Shown in pieces: positions 1-8,958 of a DNA stretch of 64,000 bases. How positions within the stretch are numbered: position 1 is the stretch's first letter; every line of letters starts with the position of its first letter. Below the pieces are notes generated by a model. That model saw only the letters and a program-made list of their open reading frames with translations. It was not told the origin of the DNA and did not search any database. Made by a program: the position numbers and the translations under genes. Source of the DNA: Elusimicrobiota bacterium. GTDB taxonomy: Bacteria; Elusimicrobiota; Elusimicrobia; UBA1565; UBA9628. The stretch covers positions 52,069 to 116,068 of the forward strand of contig JACRDQ010000043.1 of assembly GCA_016218545.1 (NCBI GenBank), written 5' to 3'.

Positions 1-122
1 GTGAAGCCGATGACCGTGAGCGTGACCGAGGCCGAATCAGGGGGCTGGGTGTGAGCAGGTGAGAGTGCGCTGACGACGAGGGCAGCCGTCAAGAGGCCGA
101 TGGAAGCCTTGAATCTGGTCAC
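1..122 (-). CDS. Start of a secreted protein, cut by the window edge
   Basis: About 40 codons are visible, read leftwards from a GTG at 122. The start reads MTRFKASIGLLTAALVVSAL, then SPAHTQPPDSASVTLTVIGF. That is a textbook Sec signal: two basic residues, a hydrophobic core of about 15 residues and a likely cleavage site near AHT/QPP. The mature part begins with an alternating beta-like stretch (SVTLTVIGF). A stop codon lies upstream in this frame just before an ATT, so GTG is the only reasonable start. A plausible promoter lies just upstream (143-172). The gene is separate from the O-antigen-ligase-like gene, 75 bases away on the same strand. Function cannot be told from 40 residues. Supported by the signal peptide only. 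Confidence 0.55.
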   Translation of the reverse strand, partial: MTRFKASIGLLTAALVVSALSPAHTQPPDSASVTLTVIGF

Positions 123-142
123 CGGGTTGAATGTAATGCATG

Positions 143-172
143 ATTATGGCACAAACATTGCGACTAAATCAA
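143..172 (-). promoter_or_regulatory. Sigma70-like promoter for the edge gene
   Basis: On the minus strand, TTGATT (172-167) and CATAAT (148-143) are separated by 18 bp. The expected transcript start, near 136, lies about 14 bases before the GTG at 122. The segment is clearly more AT-rich than its surroundings. Confidence 0.4.
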
Positions 173-197
173 GATTTTGTGACGCTATTGGCAGCTC

Positions 198-1886
198 TCA
201 GCGAGGCAGAGCCAGCATGGCTGCTGCGTCGGCCTTGCGCCCCAGAGCGTCCAGGTACGTGCCTTGCAGGAGGTTGAGATACGGGTTGACGGGCTCTTCC
301 CGGAGAGCCCGGCGGACAAAGGTCAATGCCTCGCGCATCGCAGGGGTCTCGCCGCGCGGGTCTTGAGCAGCCCTCTTGTAGCGCTCAAGCCCGATGGCAT
401 AGGCGAGCTTGGGCTGCGGGTCCCAAGCGTAGGCTTTCTCCAACAACTCGAGCCTCGGCTTGGGAGGCAAGCCCTGGCTTCGCCACGCGTACCAGTAGCC
501 CGGCAGGGGCAGCAAGGCGAGGAACATGAGCCCCAGGCACGCGGCCTTGGCGCTCCGCCTCGCCCACCTGTGGTTGGAGCTCCGATGGCGGTGGTTCCTC
601 ACTTCCCCCTCCGAGCCCGGGGCTTCCGAGGATGAGGCCAGCCAGCACAGGAGTACCAGGAACACCACGGCATTGGCGGGGATCTGGAAGCTGAAATCGA
701 TGGCCCCGTGGCCGATGAACACGAGGACCCCTGCCAGGGCTCCTGCGTCGAGTCGGAGGTCTTCGGCCTGCCGGGTCCTGGCCCTCCGCCAAAAGCGCGC
801 GGCAAGGAACGCCAACCCCGCTGCGCACGCCAAGGTCCCCAGCATGCCGATCTGCAAGGGAAGCTCCAGCCAGTCCGAGTGCACGTGGTCCACGATCCCG
901 GCCACGCTCCCCGCCTTGTAAGCGGGAAAAGCGCTCACGACCGCGCCCAGGCCGATCCCCCAGACCGGGAAGTCGCGGAACAACTGCAAGGCGCCTCGGT
1001 ACATGTCCAAGCGCCATGTCACGGACAACTCGCCAAAGCCCCTGGGAAAACCCAGCTTCTCCGGCCAGGCGAGCACCGCTCCTGCCAGGGCCACCGGGAC
1101 CAGCACGAGCCCCAGGCGCATGGCCCAGACCGCCGGCCTGGACTTGAGCGCGCCGCATGCCCAGAATCCGATGCCGCAGGCGGCCAGGGCCAGGCCGAGT
1201 ATGGAGCCCCTGTTCCTGGCCAGGACCAGGCCTGAGGCGATCACCGCGAGCAGGACGGCGAGCGTGACCTGGGAGGCGAAGAAATCCGACGGCCTCACGC
1301 CTTCCCCGAGCAGTCGCCACTTCGAGGCCTGCCTCGACCACAGGAGCCCCAGGCCCACGCACCAGCACATGGCCATGAAGGAGGCGGCGTGACCCCGGTT
1401 GAAATAGGGGCCGAAGGGACTGCGGTTGTAAGCCGCGGGACGCAGGCCGTAGACCATGGTGTTGCCCTGGCTGAGTTGGATGGCGCCGACCACGGCCACG
1501 AAGACGGCGACCAGGACCAGGGCCCAGGCCAAGCGGGTCTTGGCCCCGGGCCGAGAGAGCGACCTCGGCGCCGCCCAAAGCAGGGCCGCGAAGGACGACC
1601 AGAGCACCAGGGCCTTGCCTGTCTCGCGCAGGGACGCGGTGAACGGGAACCTGCTCGACGGTCCGTCGATCGGATGGGGATGAAGCCACTGGAGCAAGCC
1701 CATGCCCAGCACCAACAGGCAGCACGCGAACAGGACGTGTCCCGCCCGGGAAGAGGAGGCCTCCCGTCGCCGGAGCGCCATGGACAGCAGGAGGAGCTCC
1801 AGCAGGGCCAGGGACCACGGCTCGGTGCAGCCATGGGCCAGCGGCCCGAAGACGACCGAGGCCAGGAGCAGCGCTTCCGTCACCAC
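198..1886 (-). CDS. O-antigen ligase / polymerase-like membrane protein
   Basis: About 562 residues with many hydrophobic spans in the first 430, followed by a soluble tail. The diagnostic piece is a periplasmic loop reading DHVHSDWLELPLQIGMLG, the H-x-H-(S/N)-x-(W/Y)-L-(E)...G-x-(L)-G pattern of the Wzy_C/WaaL superfamily (PF04932). These inner-membrane enzymes either join O-antigen to lipid A core or polymerise repeat units. The last 90 residues (YWYAWRSQGLPPKPRLELLE onward) look like two TPR-type helical pairs, a common addition in ligase-like proteins. The start is GTG at 1886 or 1883; the latter overlaps the stop of the lipoprotein gene (GTGA), implying translational coupling. Ligase versus polymerase cannot be decided from sequence alone. 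Confidence 0.8.
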   Translation of the reverse strand: MVTEALLLASVVFGPLAHGCTEPWSLALLELLLLSMALRRREASSSRAGHVLFACCLLVLGMGLLQWLHPHPIDGPSSRFPFTASLRETGKALVLWSSFAALLWAAPRSLSRPGAKTRLAWALVLVAVFVAVVGAIQLSQGNTMVYGLRPAAYNRSPFGPYFNRGHAASFMAMCWCVGLGLLWSRQASKWRLLGEGVRPSDFFASQVTLAVLLAVIASGLVLARNRGSILGLALAACGIGFWACGALKSRPAVWAMRLGLVLVPVALAGAVLAWPEKLGFPRGFGELSVTWRLDMYRGALQLFRDFPVWGIGLGAVVSAFPAYKAGSVAGIVDHVHSDWLELPLQIGMLGTLACAAGLAFLAARFWRRARTRQAEDLRLDAGALAGVLVFIGHGAIDFSFQIPANAVVFLVLLCWLASSSEAPGSEGEVRNHRHRSSNHRWARRSAKAACLGLMFLALLPLPGYWYAWRSQGLPPKPRLELLEKAYAWDPQPKLAYAIGLERYKRAAQDPRGETPAMREALTFVRRALREEPVNPYLNLLQGTYLDALGRKADAAAMLALPR

Positions 1887-2977
1887 GTCCTGGTTTCGGC
1901 CTGCCCTGGACCTTCGAGCGCCAGCACCTGGTAGGGCTTAAGGTAGAAGCCCTTGCCGATGGCCTTGAGCAGGGACTTCTGCTCCCGGCGCAGGGTGAAG
2001 AGCGGCCGCCACTCCGCGCCCATGACCTCGTCCGGGACCTTCAGGAACGAGGCTTTCCTGGGGTTGGCCAGGACCACGAACGTGCGTCCCTGGAGATTCC
2101 AGGCCTTGGCATCCGGGCCGTCGGGGTTGGGCGGGAAAGGCAGGGGCGAGGGCCGGCCTCCCTCGAGCACCGGCTTGAAGAGCTTGAGCTCGCGCGTGAC
2201 GCGCGCCACCGCCTGCCAGCGCTCGGGATAGTCGAAGAGCGTCTCCGAGGGCGGCACCGGGAGCCTGAAGTAGAAGAGGCCCTTAGCCCCGGCCATGATG
2301 GAGGAGTAGCTCATGAAGCGGATCTCCTCGTAGGTCGGGAAGCGCGTGGCCAAGGCCCGGTGGTCCATGGCGCTGTCCTCGGACCAGTCGAAGGCCTGGA
2401 GCACCATCCACACCGGCTTGTCCTTGGGCAGGCTGCGCTGGGCTTTGAGGAATTCCTCCGCCACCGAGGTGAGGGGCCGGTGCGGGACCGGGTACCAGTC
2501 CAGCATGAGGACGTCTGCGGTCTCGGCATAGGGCTGGGCCCATCTCCCTCCTCCGACCACGAAGGTCTGAGCCCGTCCCGGGTCCCACTCCTTGACCCGC
2601 TTGGCTACCCCGGCCAGGACGTCCGGGGTCATCTTGTTGACCTCCGGCTCGTCCATGAGGTACCACGCCAGGATCGGCCAGGCTGCCGTGGCCTTGGAGG
2701 GCTTGTCCCAGAAAGGCTGGGGCTGGAGCACCATGCTCATGCCGAGCTTCCGGGCCCTCCTGGCCAGGGCCTCGTAGCCCGACGCGTCCTTGGGAGCGGG
2801 CAGGAAGGCGTCGAACCCGTCGGCCTTGAGCAGGTCCAGGTGCTTGGGGTCGGCCACGTTGTAGATGCCGATGGGAAATCCCCTGAGGTCCGGGGCGGAC
2901 GCCTTCCCGGACATGGTGGCGCACCCTGCCGCCAGCACGGCTACGGCCAAGAGCCAGATCCTATGCGATGCGGCCAT
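1880..2977 (-). CDS. Lipoprotein with glycoside-hydrolase-like TIM barrel
   Basis: 365 residues. I chose the ATG at 2977 because GGGAGG sits five bases before it and it gives a clean lipoprotein signal, MAASHRIWLLAVAVLAAGC (lipobox AAGC). The open frame continues far upstream, but that part is a shadow of the ATPase gene. The mature protein looks like a clan GH-A style barrel: repeated beta-alpha units (GIYNVAD..HLDLLKADGFDAFL; GMSMVLQPQPFW; WPILAWYLMDEPE; DVLMLDWYPVP; PVWMVLQAFDW). YLMDEPE, with Glu after a strand, resembles the acid/base position of such enzymes. The C-terminus (RTFVVLANPRK) resembles the small beta domain often following the barrel. Substrate unknown. Coupling to the ligase-like gene suggests action on the same envelope glycan. 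Confidence 0.65.
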   Translation of the reverse strand: MAASHRIWLLAVAVLAAGCATMSGKASAPDLRGFPIGIYNVADPKHLDLLKADGFDAFLPAPKDASGYEALARRARKLGMSMVLQPQPFWDKPSKATAAWPILAWYLMDEPEVNKMTPDVLAGVAKRVKEWDPGRAQTFVVGGGRWAQPYAETADVLMLDWYPVPHRPLTSVAEEFLKAQRSLPKDKPVWMVLQAFDWSEDSAMDHRALATRFPTYEEIRFMSYSSIMAGAKGLFYFRLPVPPSETLFDYPERWQAVARVTRELKLFKPVLEGGRPSPLPFPPNPDGPDAKAWNLQGRTFVVLANPRKASFLKVPDEVMGAEWRPLFTLRREQKSLLKAIGKGFYLKPYQVLALEGPGQAETRTW

Positions 2978-2997
2978 CGATGCCTCCCTTCCTGAAC

Positions 2998-4158
2998 TCA
3001 TTGCCATAAGATCCCATGCTCCGACAGCAGCGTCCCCCGCCAGAGGGCGTCCAGGAACTTGGTCCAGGGCAGGATGCGGATGCCGTCGACCCTGCGCGGC
3101 TCCGGGTCCAGCGAGACCACGACGAAGTCCTTGACCGCGCCCTCCTCGCGCAGGGCCTTGAGGCCCTTGAGGTGCCTTTCGGCCACCTGCCGCGTCGCCT
3201 TGAACTCGACGGCCAGCGCGTCGCCGACCACCAAGTCCACCTCGAATCCCGTCTTCGTCCGCCAATAGCGCAGGCCCTCGTCCCGCCGATGGATGCCCAG
3301 GAAAGCCCGCACCTCGAGGACGAGCCAATGCTCGAAGCACTCCCCGAACAGGGCGCTGCCGGGCAGGATCTCCCCCCTTCGAGCCAAGGCGTTCGTGACC
3401 CCGACGTCGAAGAAGTAGAACTTCGAGCGAGTGATCGCCTTGCGCTTGTTCCCTCCGGCGAACGGCAGCAGCTCGAAGCCGACCAGCGTGTCCTTGAGCA
3501 CCTGCAGGTAGCTTTCGATGGTGCGCGTCGGGACGCCGGCGTCGCAGGCGATATTGTGATAGTGGAGCTCTTTGCCGTTCTGCAGGGCCATCACGTCCAG
3601 GAAACGCGCGAAGTTGCCGATCTTCCTCGCGAGGGCCTCGGCCTTGATCTCCTCGCTCAAGTACAGCCGCGCGTAGGTCTGGAGTTCGTCTTTCGGCGAA
3701 GCGGAGAGATAGGCCCGAGGAAGCCCCCCTCGGTTGAGATAACGCGTCAGGTCGAAATCCGGGATTTCCGCGGCGCACAGAGGGAAGAACCCGGCTTCCC
3801 AGGCCCTTCCCGCCAGCAGGTTGACTCCCGAGCGCCTGAGCTTGCGCGCCGAGCTTCCGGTGAGCAGGAAGCGGATATGCCGTGTCTCGATGAGCCGGTG
3901 CACTTCGTCGAGGATGCTCGGAAGCTTCTGCACCTCGTCGATGACGACCCATGAGTCGCCGGAGCCGATCTCCTCGCCCAGTTGGCGAGGGCGTCTGAGC
4001 AGGCGTTCAAAGACATCCGCATCCAACAGGTCGAAGACCTTCACTTCAGGAAGAGAACGGCGGATCCAATAGCTCTTTCCCGTGCCTCTGGGACCGAATA
4101 GAAAAAAGCTGTTTAATTCAAGCAGTTTGTTGAGACTCAGCAGTCTCGCGTAGTCCAT
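2998..4158 (-). CDS. DUF4143-family ATPase (AAA_14 + DUF4143)
   Basis: 386 residues from the ATG at 4158. Walker A is GPRGTGKS near residues 22-29 and Walker B is SWVVIDEV near 69-76. A sensor-like LLTGSSARKL follows. The C-terminal half has the DUF4143 winged-helix region (GVPTRTIESYLQVLKDTLVG) and a restriction-endonuclease-like fold (FEVDLVVGD...AVEFKAT, the D..ExK pattern). The family is widespread in bacteria and archaea, often horizontally spread, and its cellular role is not settled. The upstream in-frame extension to 4215 runs through the operator palindrome and has no ribosome site, so I use MDYARLL as start. Only 20 bases separate its stop from the lipoprotein start; it may be the first gene of that operon. 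Confidence 0.85.
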   Translation of the reverse strand: MDYARLLSLNKLLELNSFFLFGPRGTGKSYWIRRSLPEVKVFDLLDADVFERLLRRPRQLGEEIGSGDSWVVIDEVQKLPSILDEVHRLIETRHIRFLLTGSSARKLRRSGVNLLAGRAWEAGFFPLCAAEIPDFDLTRYLNRGGLPRAYLSASPKDELQTYARLYLSEEIKAEALARKIGNFARFLDVMALQNGKELHYHNIACDAGVPTRTIESYLQVLKDTLVGFELLPFAGGNKRKAITRSKFYFFDVGVTNALARRGEILPGSALFGECFEHWLVLEVRAFLGIHRRDEGLRYWRTKTGFEVDLVVGDALAVEFKATRQVAERHLKGLKALREEGAVKDFVVVSLDPEPRRVDGIRILPWTKFLDALWRGTLLSEHGILWQ

Positions 4159-4167
4159 ACGGGAATC

Positions 4168-4196
4168 ATTATACTCAATATCATGCCAATCGGCAA
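4168..4196 (-). promoter_or_regulatory. Promoter of the DUF4143 gene, leaderless
   Basis: Minus strand: TTGCCG (4196-4191), a 17-bp spacer, and a perfect TATAAT (4173-4168). Nine bases later comes the ATG at 4158, so the transcript should start at or within a few bases of the start codon. No Shine-Dalgarno sequence fits. The -35 hexamer lies inside the palindrome at 4184-4214. Confidence 0.75.
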
Positions 4197-4214
4197 CTAT
4201 GTTGCCGATTGGCA
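4184..4214. repeat. 31-bp inverted repeat, likely operator
   Basis: TGCCAATCGGCAAC and its exact reverse complement are separated by three bases (tat). The 14-bp arms are perfect and cover the -35 element of the DUF4143 promoter. Position and symmetry suggest a repressor site; a transcribed hairpin is unlikely because it lies upstream of the predicted transcript start. Confidence 0.7.
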
Positions 4215-4250
4215 CCGGATGGCCGGATGAATGCAGAGTGAGCCGAAAGC

Positions 4251-5222
4251 CTAGAGCCCGTCGCAGCGGCGCTGGTGCTCGATGATGTCCGCGATGATGT
4301 CCGCCAGCCTCACCGTGGCCTTGAACCCCACCAGCTTCCTCGCCTTGGACACGTCCGGCACCCGGCGCGGCATGTCCTCGAAGCCCTCTTCGTACGCCTC
4401 GTTGTAGGGGATGCGGCGGATCGAGGACTGGGACTTCGCGATGCGCTTGACCAGGCGCGCGAGCTCGAGGATCGAGATCTCCTGGCCGCTGCCCAGGTTG
4501 AAGACCTGGCCCACGGCCTTGGGCTCGCGGCTCAGGGCCACGAGCGCGCCCACCACGTCCCGGACGTGCACGAAGCAGCGCGTCTGGTGTCCTGAGCCGT
4601 AGACCGTGATCGGCTGGCCGTGCAGGGCCTGCTTGATGAAGTTCGGGATGACCATCCCGTACTGCCCCGTCTGCCTGGGACCCACCGTGTTGAAGAGCCG
4701 CACGATCACGACCGGCAGGCCCTTCTCTTTATGGTAGGCGATGGCCAGGAACTCGTCGAGGAGCTTCGAGCACGCGTAGCTCCAGCGCCCCTTGTTCGAC
4801 GGCCCGATGACCAGGTCCCCGCTCTCGCGGAACGGGAAGCTCTCCGACTTGCCGTAGACCTCCGAGGTCGAGGCCAGGAGCACCTTCTTGCGCTTCTTGA
4901 CCGCGGCGTCGAGCACCAGGCTCGTGCCCTCCACGTTCAAGGTGATGGTGCGCACCGGGCTCTCCACGATGAGCTTGACCCCCACGGCCGCGGCCAGGTG
5001 GATGACGCAGTCCGAGTCGTCCACCAGCTCGGACAGGAGCGGCTTGTTGAAGATCGAGTCGATGCTGTAGCGGAAGCCCCGCCGGTCTTTCAAGTGCTCG
5101 ATGTTCCTCATCGAGCCCGTGGAAAGGTCGTCGATGACCGAGACGTGGTCTCCCCCCTCCAGCAGCGACTCGGCCAGGTGCGAGCCGATGAAGCCCGCTC
5201 CGCCGGTGATCAGGTAGCGCAT
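4251..5222 (-). CDS. NAD-dependent sugar epimerase/dehydratase (extended SDR)
   Basis: 323 residues, the usual length for the family. The Rossmann motif GGAGFIGSH is at residues 7-15 (TGGAGFIG), followed by the acidic residue VIDD that selects NAD. The catalytic S/T and Y-x3-K are visible in LLASTSEVYGKSESFPF and WSYACSKLLDE. Further family markers are NTVGPRQTGQYGMVIP and FVHVRDVVGALV. It acts on nucleotide sugars in the cytoplasm; the closest pattern is UDP-glucuronate decarboxylase or UDP-glucose 4-epimerase-like, but substrate cannot be fixed. The first third of this gene is duplicated in degenerate form at 12825-13109. It stands alone: no tight neighbour on either side and no obvious promoter. 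Confidence 0.88.
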   Translation of the reverse strand: MRYLITGGAGFIGSHLAESLLEGGDHVSVIDDLSTGSMRNIEHLKDRRGFRYSIDSIFNKPLLSELVDDSDCVIHLAAAVGVKLIVESPVRTITLNVEGTSLVLDAAVKKRKKVLLASTSEVYGKSESFPFRESGDLVIGPSNKGRWSYACSKLLDEFLAIAYHKEKGLPVVIVRLFNTVGPRQTGQYGMVIPNFIKQALHGQPITVYGSGHQTRCFVHVRDVVGALVALSREPKAVGQVFNLGSGQEISILELARLVKRIAKSQSSIRRIPYNEAYEEGFEDMPRRVPDVSKARKLVGFKATVRLADIIADIIEHQRRCDGL

Positions 5223-5497
5223 GGGTCAGATGTGAGAGGTCGAAAATTCACGTGATGATTGTTGCTCGCAGAGTCTATCACTTTCTGTTCCGCAATTCAT
5301 CCATTCATCGAGGGCAAGTGGCGCTGGACCAGGCCGGCCGCGTTCTCGACACAGCCCTTTTGCCAGCTCTGCATCGGCGCGCAGAAGTACGGCTTTCTCC
5401 TATTGACCACGCGGGAGACGTTTTTGATGGGATCACACCAGGCAACGCACAAGTTTTCTCCTGGAGAGCGCTTCGGAGAGGACCGTCAGCCAGGACA

Positions 5498-8400
5498 TCA
5501 TCGGATTTCCGTGACTTCTAGGACACATTTGTACAAACAGTAGAGCTTGGACAGGCCTTCGGCCTGATCCATGCTGACATAGAACCCGTGAGTCCCCGCG
5601 CTCGGCGCGGTCATCCGGAAGTGCCGTGAAATAGGCATATAGTAAGGAAAGTCCCCACTTCCTCCCTGTTGATAGACCACCGGGAAGTTGGCAATGGCGG
5701 CTCCATCCATGCGCACGTCCAGCGTTATTGCCCCTCCATGTTGGTAGACTGCGCCGTCGAAGAAGATGTTGACGTCCTTGCCCGTGGTCGTGATGCTGGC
5801 TCGCTGGACATCGAGCGGTACGCCGAGCCCTCCACCGCTGTAAGTGCTGAGGTAGAAGATGGAAGAGGAAACCGCCTGCGTATAGCCCCCACCGCTGGCA
5901 CCCGAATGGGCGCTTGTGCTGACGGACCCATCCGCCCACTTCACGTGAGCTCCGGAATCGAGTTTCAGCTCTCCCGCAAGCATGTGGATGCCGCTGGAGG
6001 TCGTCAAGTCATAAGGAACTGTGCCACTTGCCCCAGTGAGTGTCAGGCTGGATGCGCGGATTCCATTTGTTCCGTTGACCGTTAGTGAGGAAAATAGGAC
6101 CACACTATCCGTGGCGAAGTCCCCCCAAATCAACGGCGACCCTGAATTGCTGTTTTCAATCACTAGGGTGTTACTCGAGCCAGCGATGTTGTAGCCGGCA
6201 TTGTATCCAAGCAGAATGTTGCCGCTACCGCTCATGCTGTAGCCGGCATCCTTTCCTATGACAGTGTTATTGCTTCCGTCGGTGTAGAACTGATTCCCAC
6301 CGGCACCATTCCCCACGACGACATTGGATGCTCCTGTCTTGATTCCGGCGCCGGCGTTGTATCCGATCAACGTGTTGTAGTTGCCGGAAGTGAGCGCGTA
6401 GCCTGCATACGCCCCGAGCAGAGCCTGTGCCGTGCCGGTCATAGAGAGTCCGGCGCGGTAGCCGACGGCCGTGTTGTTGTCCACAGTCGTCTGGGTGGCG
6501 CAGGTATTCTCGCCAATGCAGGTGTTCGCATCGCCGGTCGTAATGGCATAGCCCGCCGATGAGCCGATGAGCGTGTTGGTGTTCCCTGCTCCGCCCAGGG
6601 CGTATCCGGACCTGTATCCGACGCAAGTATTGGAATTGCCGGTCGTGTTTGCGGTGCCTGCCTCATACCCGATGAACGAGTTATACTGTCCCGGCCCGGC
6701 ACCGACAAGGTTGGATACTCCTGCGTTGTAGCCGAAGAAGGCGTTGGTCGAAGACGAAGATGCCACCTTGTAACCGTTCTGCGACAAAGCCCAGGTGTCT
6801 GCCACATCGAGCTTGCTGATAGGGGCCGTGGTGCCGATGCCTAACCTCCCGTCCTTGATTGCTAGGGTCGAGACTCCTACCGAGAAGGCGTTGCCGGTGA
6901 GCGTAGACTTATCAACCCCGCTCCCCACGGCAAGATTTCCCATCACATCCAGGGTTGCCTGCGGGATTCCCGTTGCTATGCCGATGCGGTAGGTGTCGAA
7001 GGTGCCAGAAATCAATGGTACAGACCTAGCTGTGGCGGCAGAATCAATGACCAATTTGTCCTGTCCAGTCGAATTGTATCCCGCTGTAGCGCCTATGAAA
7101 ACGCTCCTATCAGGATTGGTAGTGTTGTATCCCGCCCGGAACCCTACAGCCACGACATCGTGCCCGGTGGTCATATTCTGACCCGCACCGGAGCCAACCA
7201 ACGTGCTATCGTATGCACTCGTCGCCGTCATGCCCGCCTGCCAGCCCAAATACACGTTGTCTGTCTGGACACTCGCATTCCCTGCTTTGTATCCAACAAG
7301 CGTGTTCCTGGACTGACCACCGGATGCACCAGCGCCAATGGCAACGATTTCAGACTGCCCCCCCGAATTTCCATTCAGGCAAGCCGCTTTTCCGATACAG
7401 GTATTATTGTCTCCCGTCGTCAAGAAGTTGCCAGCGGATGCACCGATGAGCGTGTTATTAGCCCCGACTGCGGCATGACCAGCCCCCGTGCCAATGCGTA
7501 TGGTATACTGGCCTGGGCCGATGGCGGCGAAAGTAGTGCCCCGGAGGCCATAGATGTCTCGATTGTCCAGGGACATGGCGGGATTGGTCAGGCCCACGCC
7601 CACCATCCCATCCTTGACCACGAGGGTCGAGACGCCGACGCTCATGGCGTTACCGACGACGGTCATGGTCCCTAGCACGACCACCCTGTTGGCGTTCGCG
7701 GACAGCGCGAGGTTCGTGGCGTCATTCGTCCCGCTGCGCAGATTCACCGTGCCATCGGGTCCGGTGTATGAGATGATGTCGAACATGCTGGCGCCAATTG
7801 CGTTGTGCCGGATGGCTGCGCCGTAGGAGGTGCCGCCAAATTGGATCACTCCGGAGTTAACGTCCGCGCCTGAGCCATTCCAGCCTGACACCTTGAGGGG
7901 CACGGCCAGGTTGTCGTAGATGTCCACATGGTGGGACGGGTTAGTCAGGCCGATGCCGACCATGCCGTCCTTGACCACCAGGGTTGAGGCACCCACTGAA
8001 AAAGCGTTGCCATGGATGGATGCGGTGGAGAGGATCTCGACCGAGCCGTTCCCCTTGACGCCAAACATCACGGATGAGTCCTGGCTCGAGGCCGCGATCA
8101 CATAGTTGTTTGCGTTCTGTTGAGACCGAACATCAAGCCGGCTCGCGAAGTACGATGGATTGCCGTTTGACCAGCCGAAAGCGCAGTTCAGCGTCGGGTC
8201 GCAGTCGAGAGCGACAATCCCTGAGTTGTCGGCAACCTTGAACCCCCCATCGTGCGAAGTGATGCGGGTCTGATTGAAGTTTGTCAACGACAGCAAGCCA
8301 TTCGCAGTCCCGGCGTTGTCCTTGGCCGCATAATAGCGATGGTTGGGGATTACAATGCCGTAGTCGCCGACGGCCCCCCAGCCAGGCCCCGCGATATCAA

Positions 8401-8905
8401 GATAGGAATAGGGCGAAGGACTCGTCGTCCCCATCCCGATCCAGCCGTCTTTGATAACGAAAGTTGAACCACCCACGGAAAAGGCGTTTCCCTGCACCGT
8501 GACGGTAGACTGTACAGTCAGATTGTTGTTGGCGCTATAAAGCATTACCGTCCCGCCAATCTTGCTCCAGAGGTCTCCGCCCCCGCCGGTTAACCAGGCG
8601 GAACCATCGTACCACTTCAGTTTGTTGGAGTCCCCCGAGTCAATGACGATGTCTCCTGTTGCCGGTGAGCCGGGCAGGCCAGAAGCATCGATACGCATGC
8701 CGGCAGACCCGCTGATGTGTAGAGTCCGAGCGGGAACGGCCGTTCCAAGGCCCACCTTGCCATCGGAGGGGTTCACGAAGAAAGCTGGCTGGCCGACTGC
8801 GGAATTGGTGTCGACTCGGATTCCGCCGCCTACCGATTCGACGCCGGCAGCGGCATGGCAGACCCCGCACAGAAGCAAACCCGCAACGATTGACGCAATC
8901 TTCAT
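5498..8905 (-). CDS. Giant secreted fibre / adhesin-like protein (fibre C)
   Basis: 1135 residues from the ATG at 8905, chosen because GGAGGAG precedes it and it opens a signal peptide (MKIASIVAGLLLCGVCHAAA). Four copies of the stalk module GNA(F/M)SVG.STxVxKDG..G(I/V)GxT.P start near residues 139, 299, 418 and 671, with a looser one near 40. Two blocks of 13-16-residue beta-roll repeats (pattern AG...TTG..NT.IG) occupy about 470-625 and 715-915. Each ends in a closing NxLVI(D/E) followed by PLI.G.F, the layout of head/tail-fibre adhesins. Residues 1008-1135 form a compact beta-rich end domain finishing in VTEIR, matching the ends of the two small fibres. No membrane anchor is seen. Probable extracellular fibre; target unknown. 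Confidence 0.75.
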   Translation of the reverse strand: MKIASIVAGLLLCGVCHAAAGVESVGGGIRVDTNSAVGQPAFFVNPSDGKVGLGTAVPARTLHISGSAGMRIDASGLPGSPATGDIVIDSGDSNKLKWYDGSAWLTGGGGDLWSKIGGTVMLYSANNNLTVQSTVTVQGNAFSVGGSTFVIKDGWIGMGTTSPSPYSYLDIAGPGWGAVGDYGIVIPNHRYYAAKDNAGTANGLLSLTNFNQTRITSHDGGFKVADNSGIVALDCDPTLNCAFGWSNGNPSYFASRLDVRSQQNANNYVIAASSQDSSVMFGVKGNGSVEILSTASIHGNAFSVGASTLVVKDGMVGIGLTNPSHHVDIYDNLAVPLKVSGWNGSGADVNSGVIQFGGTSYGAAIRHNAIGASMFDIISYTGPDGTVNLRSGTNDATNLALSANANRVVVLGTMTVVGNAMSVGVSTLVVKDGMVGVGLTNPAMSLDNRDIYGLRGTTFAAIGPGQYTIRIGTGAGHAAVGANNTLIGASAGNFLTTGDNNTCIGKAACLNGNSGGQSEIVAIGAGASGGQSRNTLVGYKAGNASVQTDNVYLGWQAGMTATSAYDSTLVGSGAGQNMTTGHDVVAVGFRAGYNTTNPDRSVFIGATAGYNSTGQDKLVIDSAATARSVPLISGTFDTYRIGIATGIPQATLDVMGNLAVGSGVDKSTLTGNAFSVGVSTLAIKDGRLGIGTTAPISKLDVADTWALSQNGYKVASSSSTNAFFGYNAGVSNLVGAGPGQYNSFIGYEAGTANTTGNSNTCVGYRSGYALGGAGNTNTLIGSSAGYAITTGDANTCIGENTCATQTTVDNNTAVGYRAGLSMTGTAQALLGAYAGYALTSGNYNTLIGYNAGAGIKTGASNVVVGNGAGGNQFYTDGSNNTVIGKDAGYSMSGSGNILLGYNAGYNIAGSSNTLVIENSNSGSPLIWGDFATDSVVLFSSLTVNGTNGIRASSLTLTGASGTVPYDLTTSSGIHMLAGELKLDSGAHVKWADGSVSTSAHSGASGGGYTQAVSSSIFYLSTYSGGGLGVPLDVQRASITTTGKDVNIFFDGAVYQHGGAITLDVRMDGAAIANFPVVYQQGGSGDFPYYMPISRHFRMTAPSAGTHGFYVSMDQAEGLSKLYCLYKCVLEVTEIR

Positions 8906-8958
8906 GCTCGCTCCTCCATGAGCAGCCTCTCGAACCACGTTGGGACGCGGCTGCCTCG

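Noticed and set aside
385..1818. 477-codon minus-strand frame inside the O-antigen-ligase-like gene
   Set aside because: Pro/Arg/Gly-rich alternative frame; the hydrophobic profile and Wzy_C motif are in the other frame.
2978..3952. N-terminal extension of the lipoprotein reading frame
   Set aside because: The upstream 325 codons are a shadow of the DUF4143 ATPase; the signal peptide and ribosome site fix the start at 2977.
5223..5497. Possible gene between epimerase and giant fibre (plus-strand frames of 89-94 codons)
   Set aside because: No ribosome site, no recognisable motif, and composition unlike neighbouring genes. The region may be a remnant, but I cannot support a gene.
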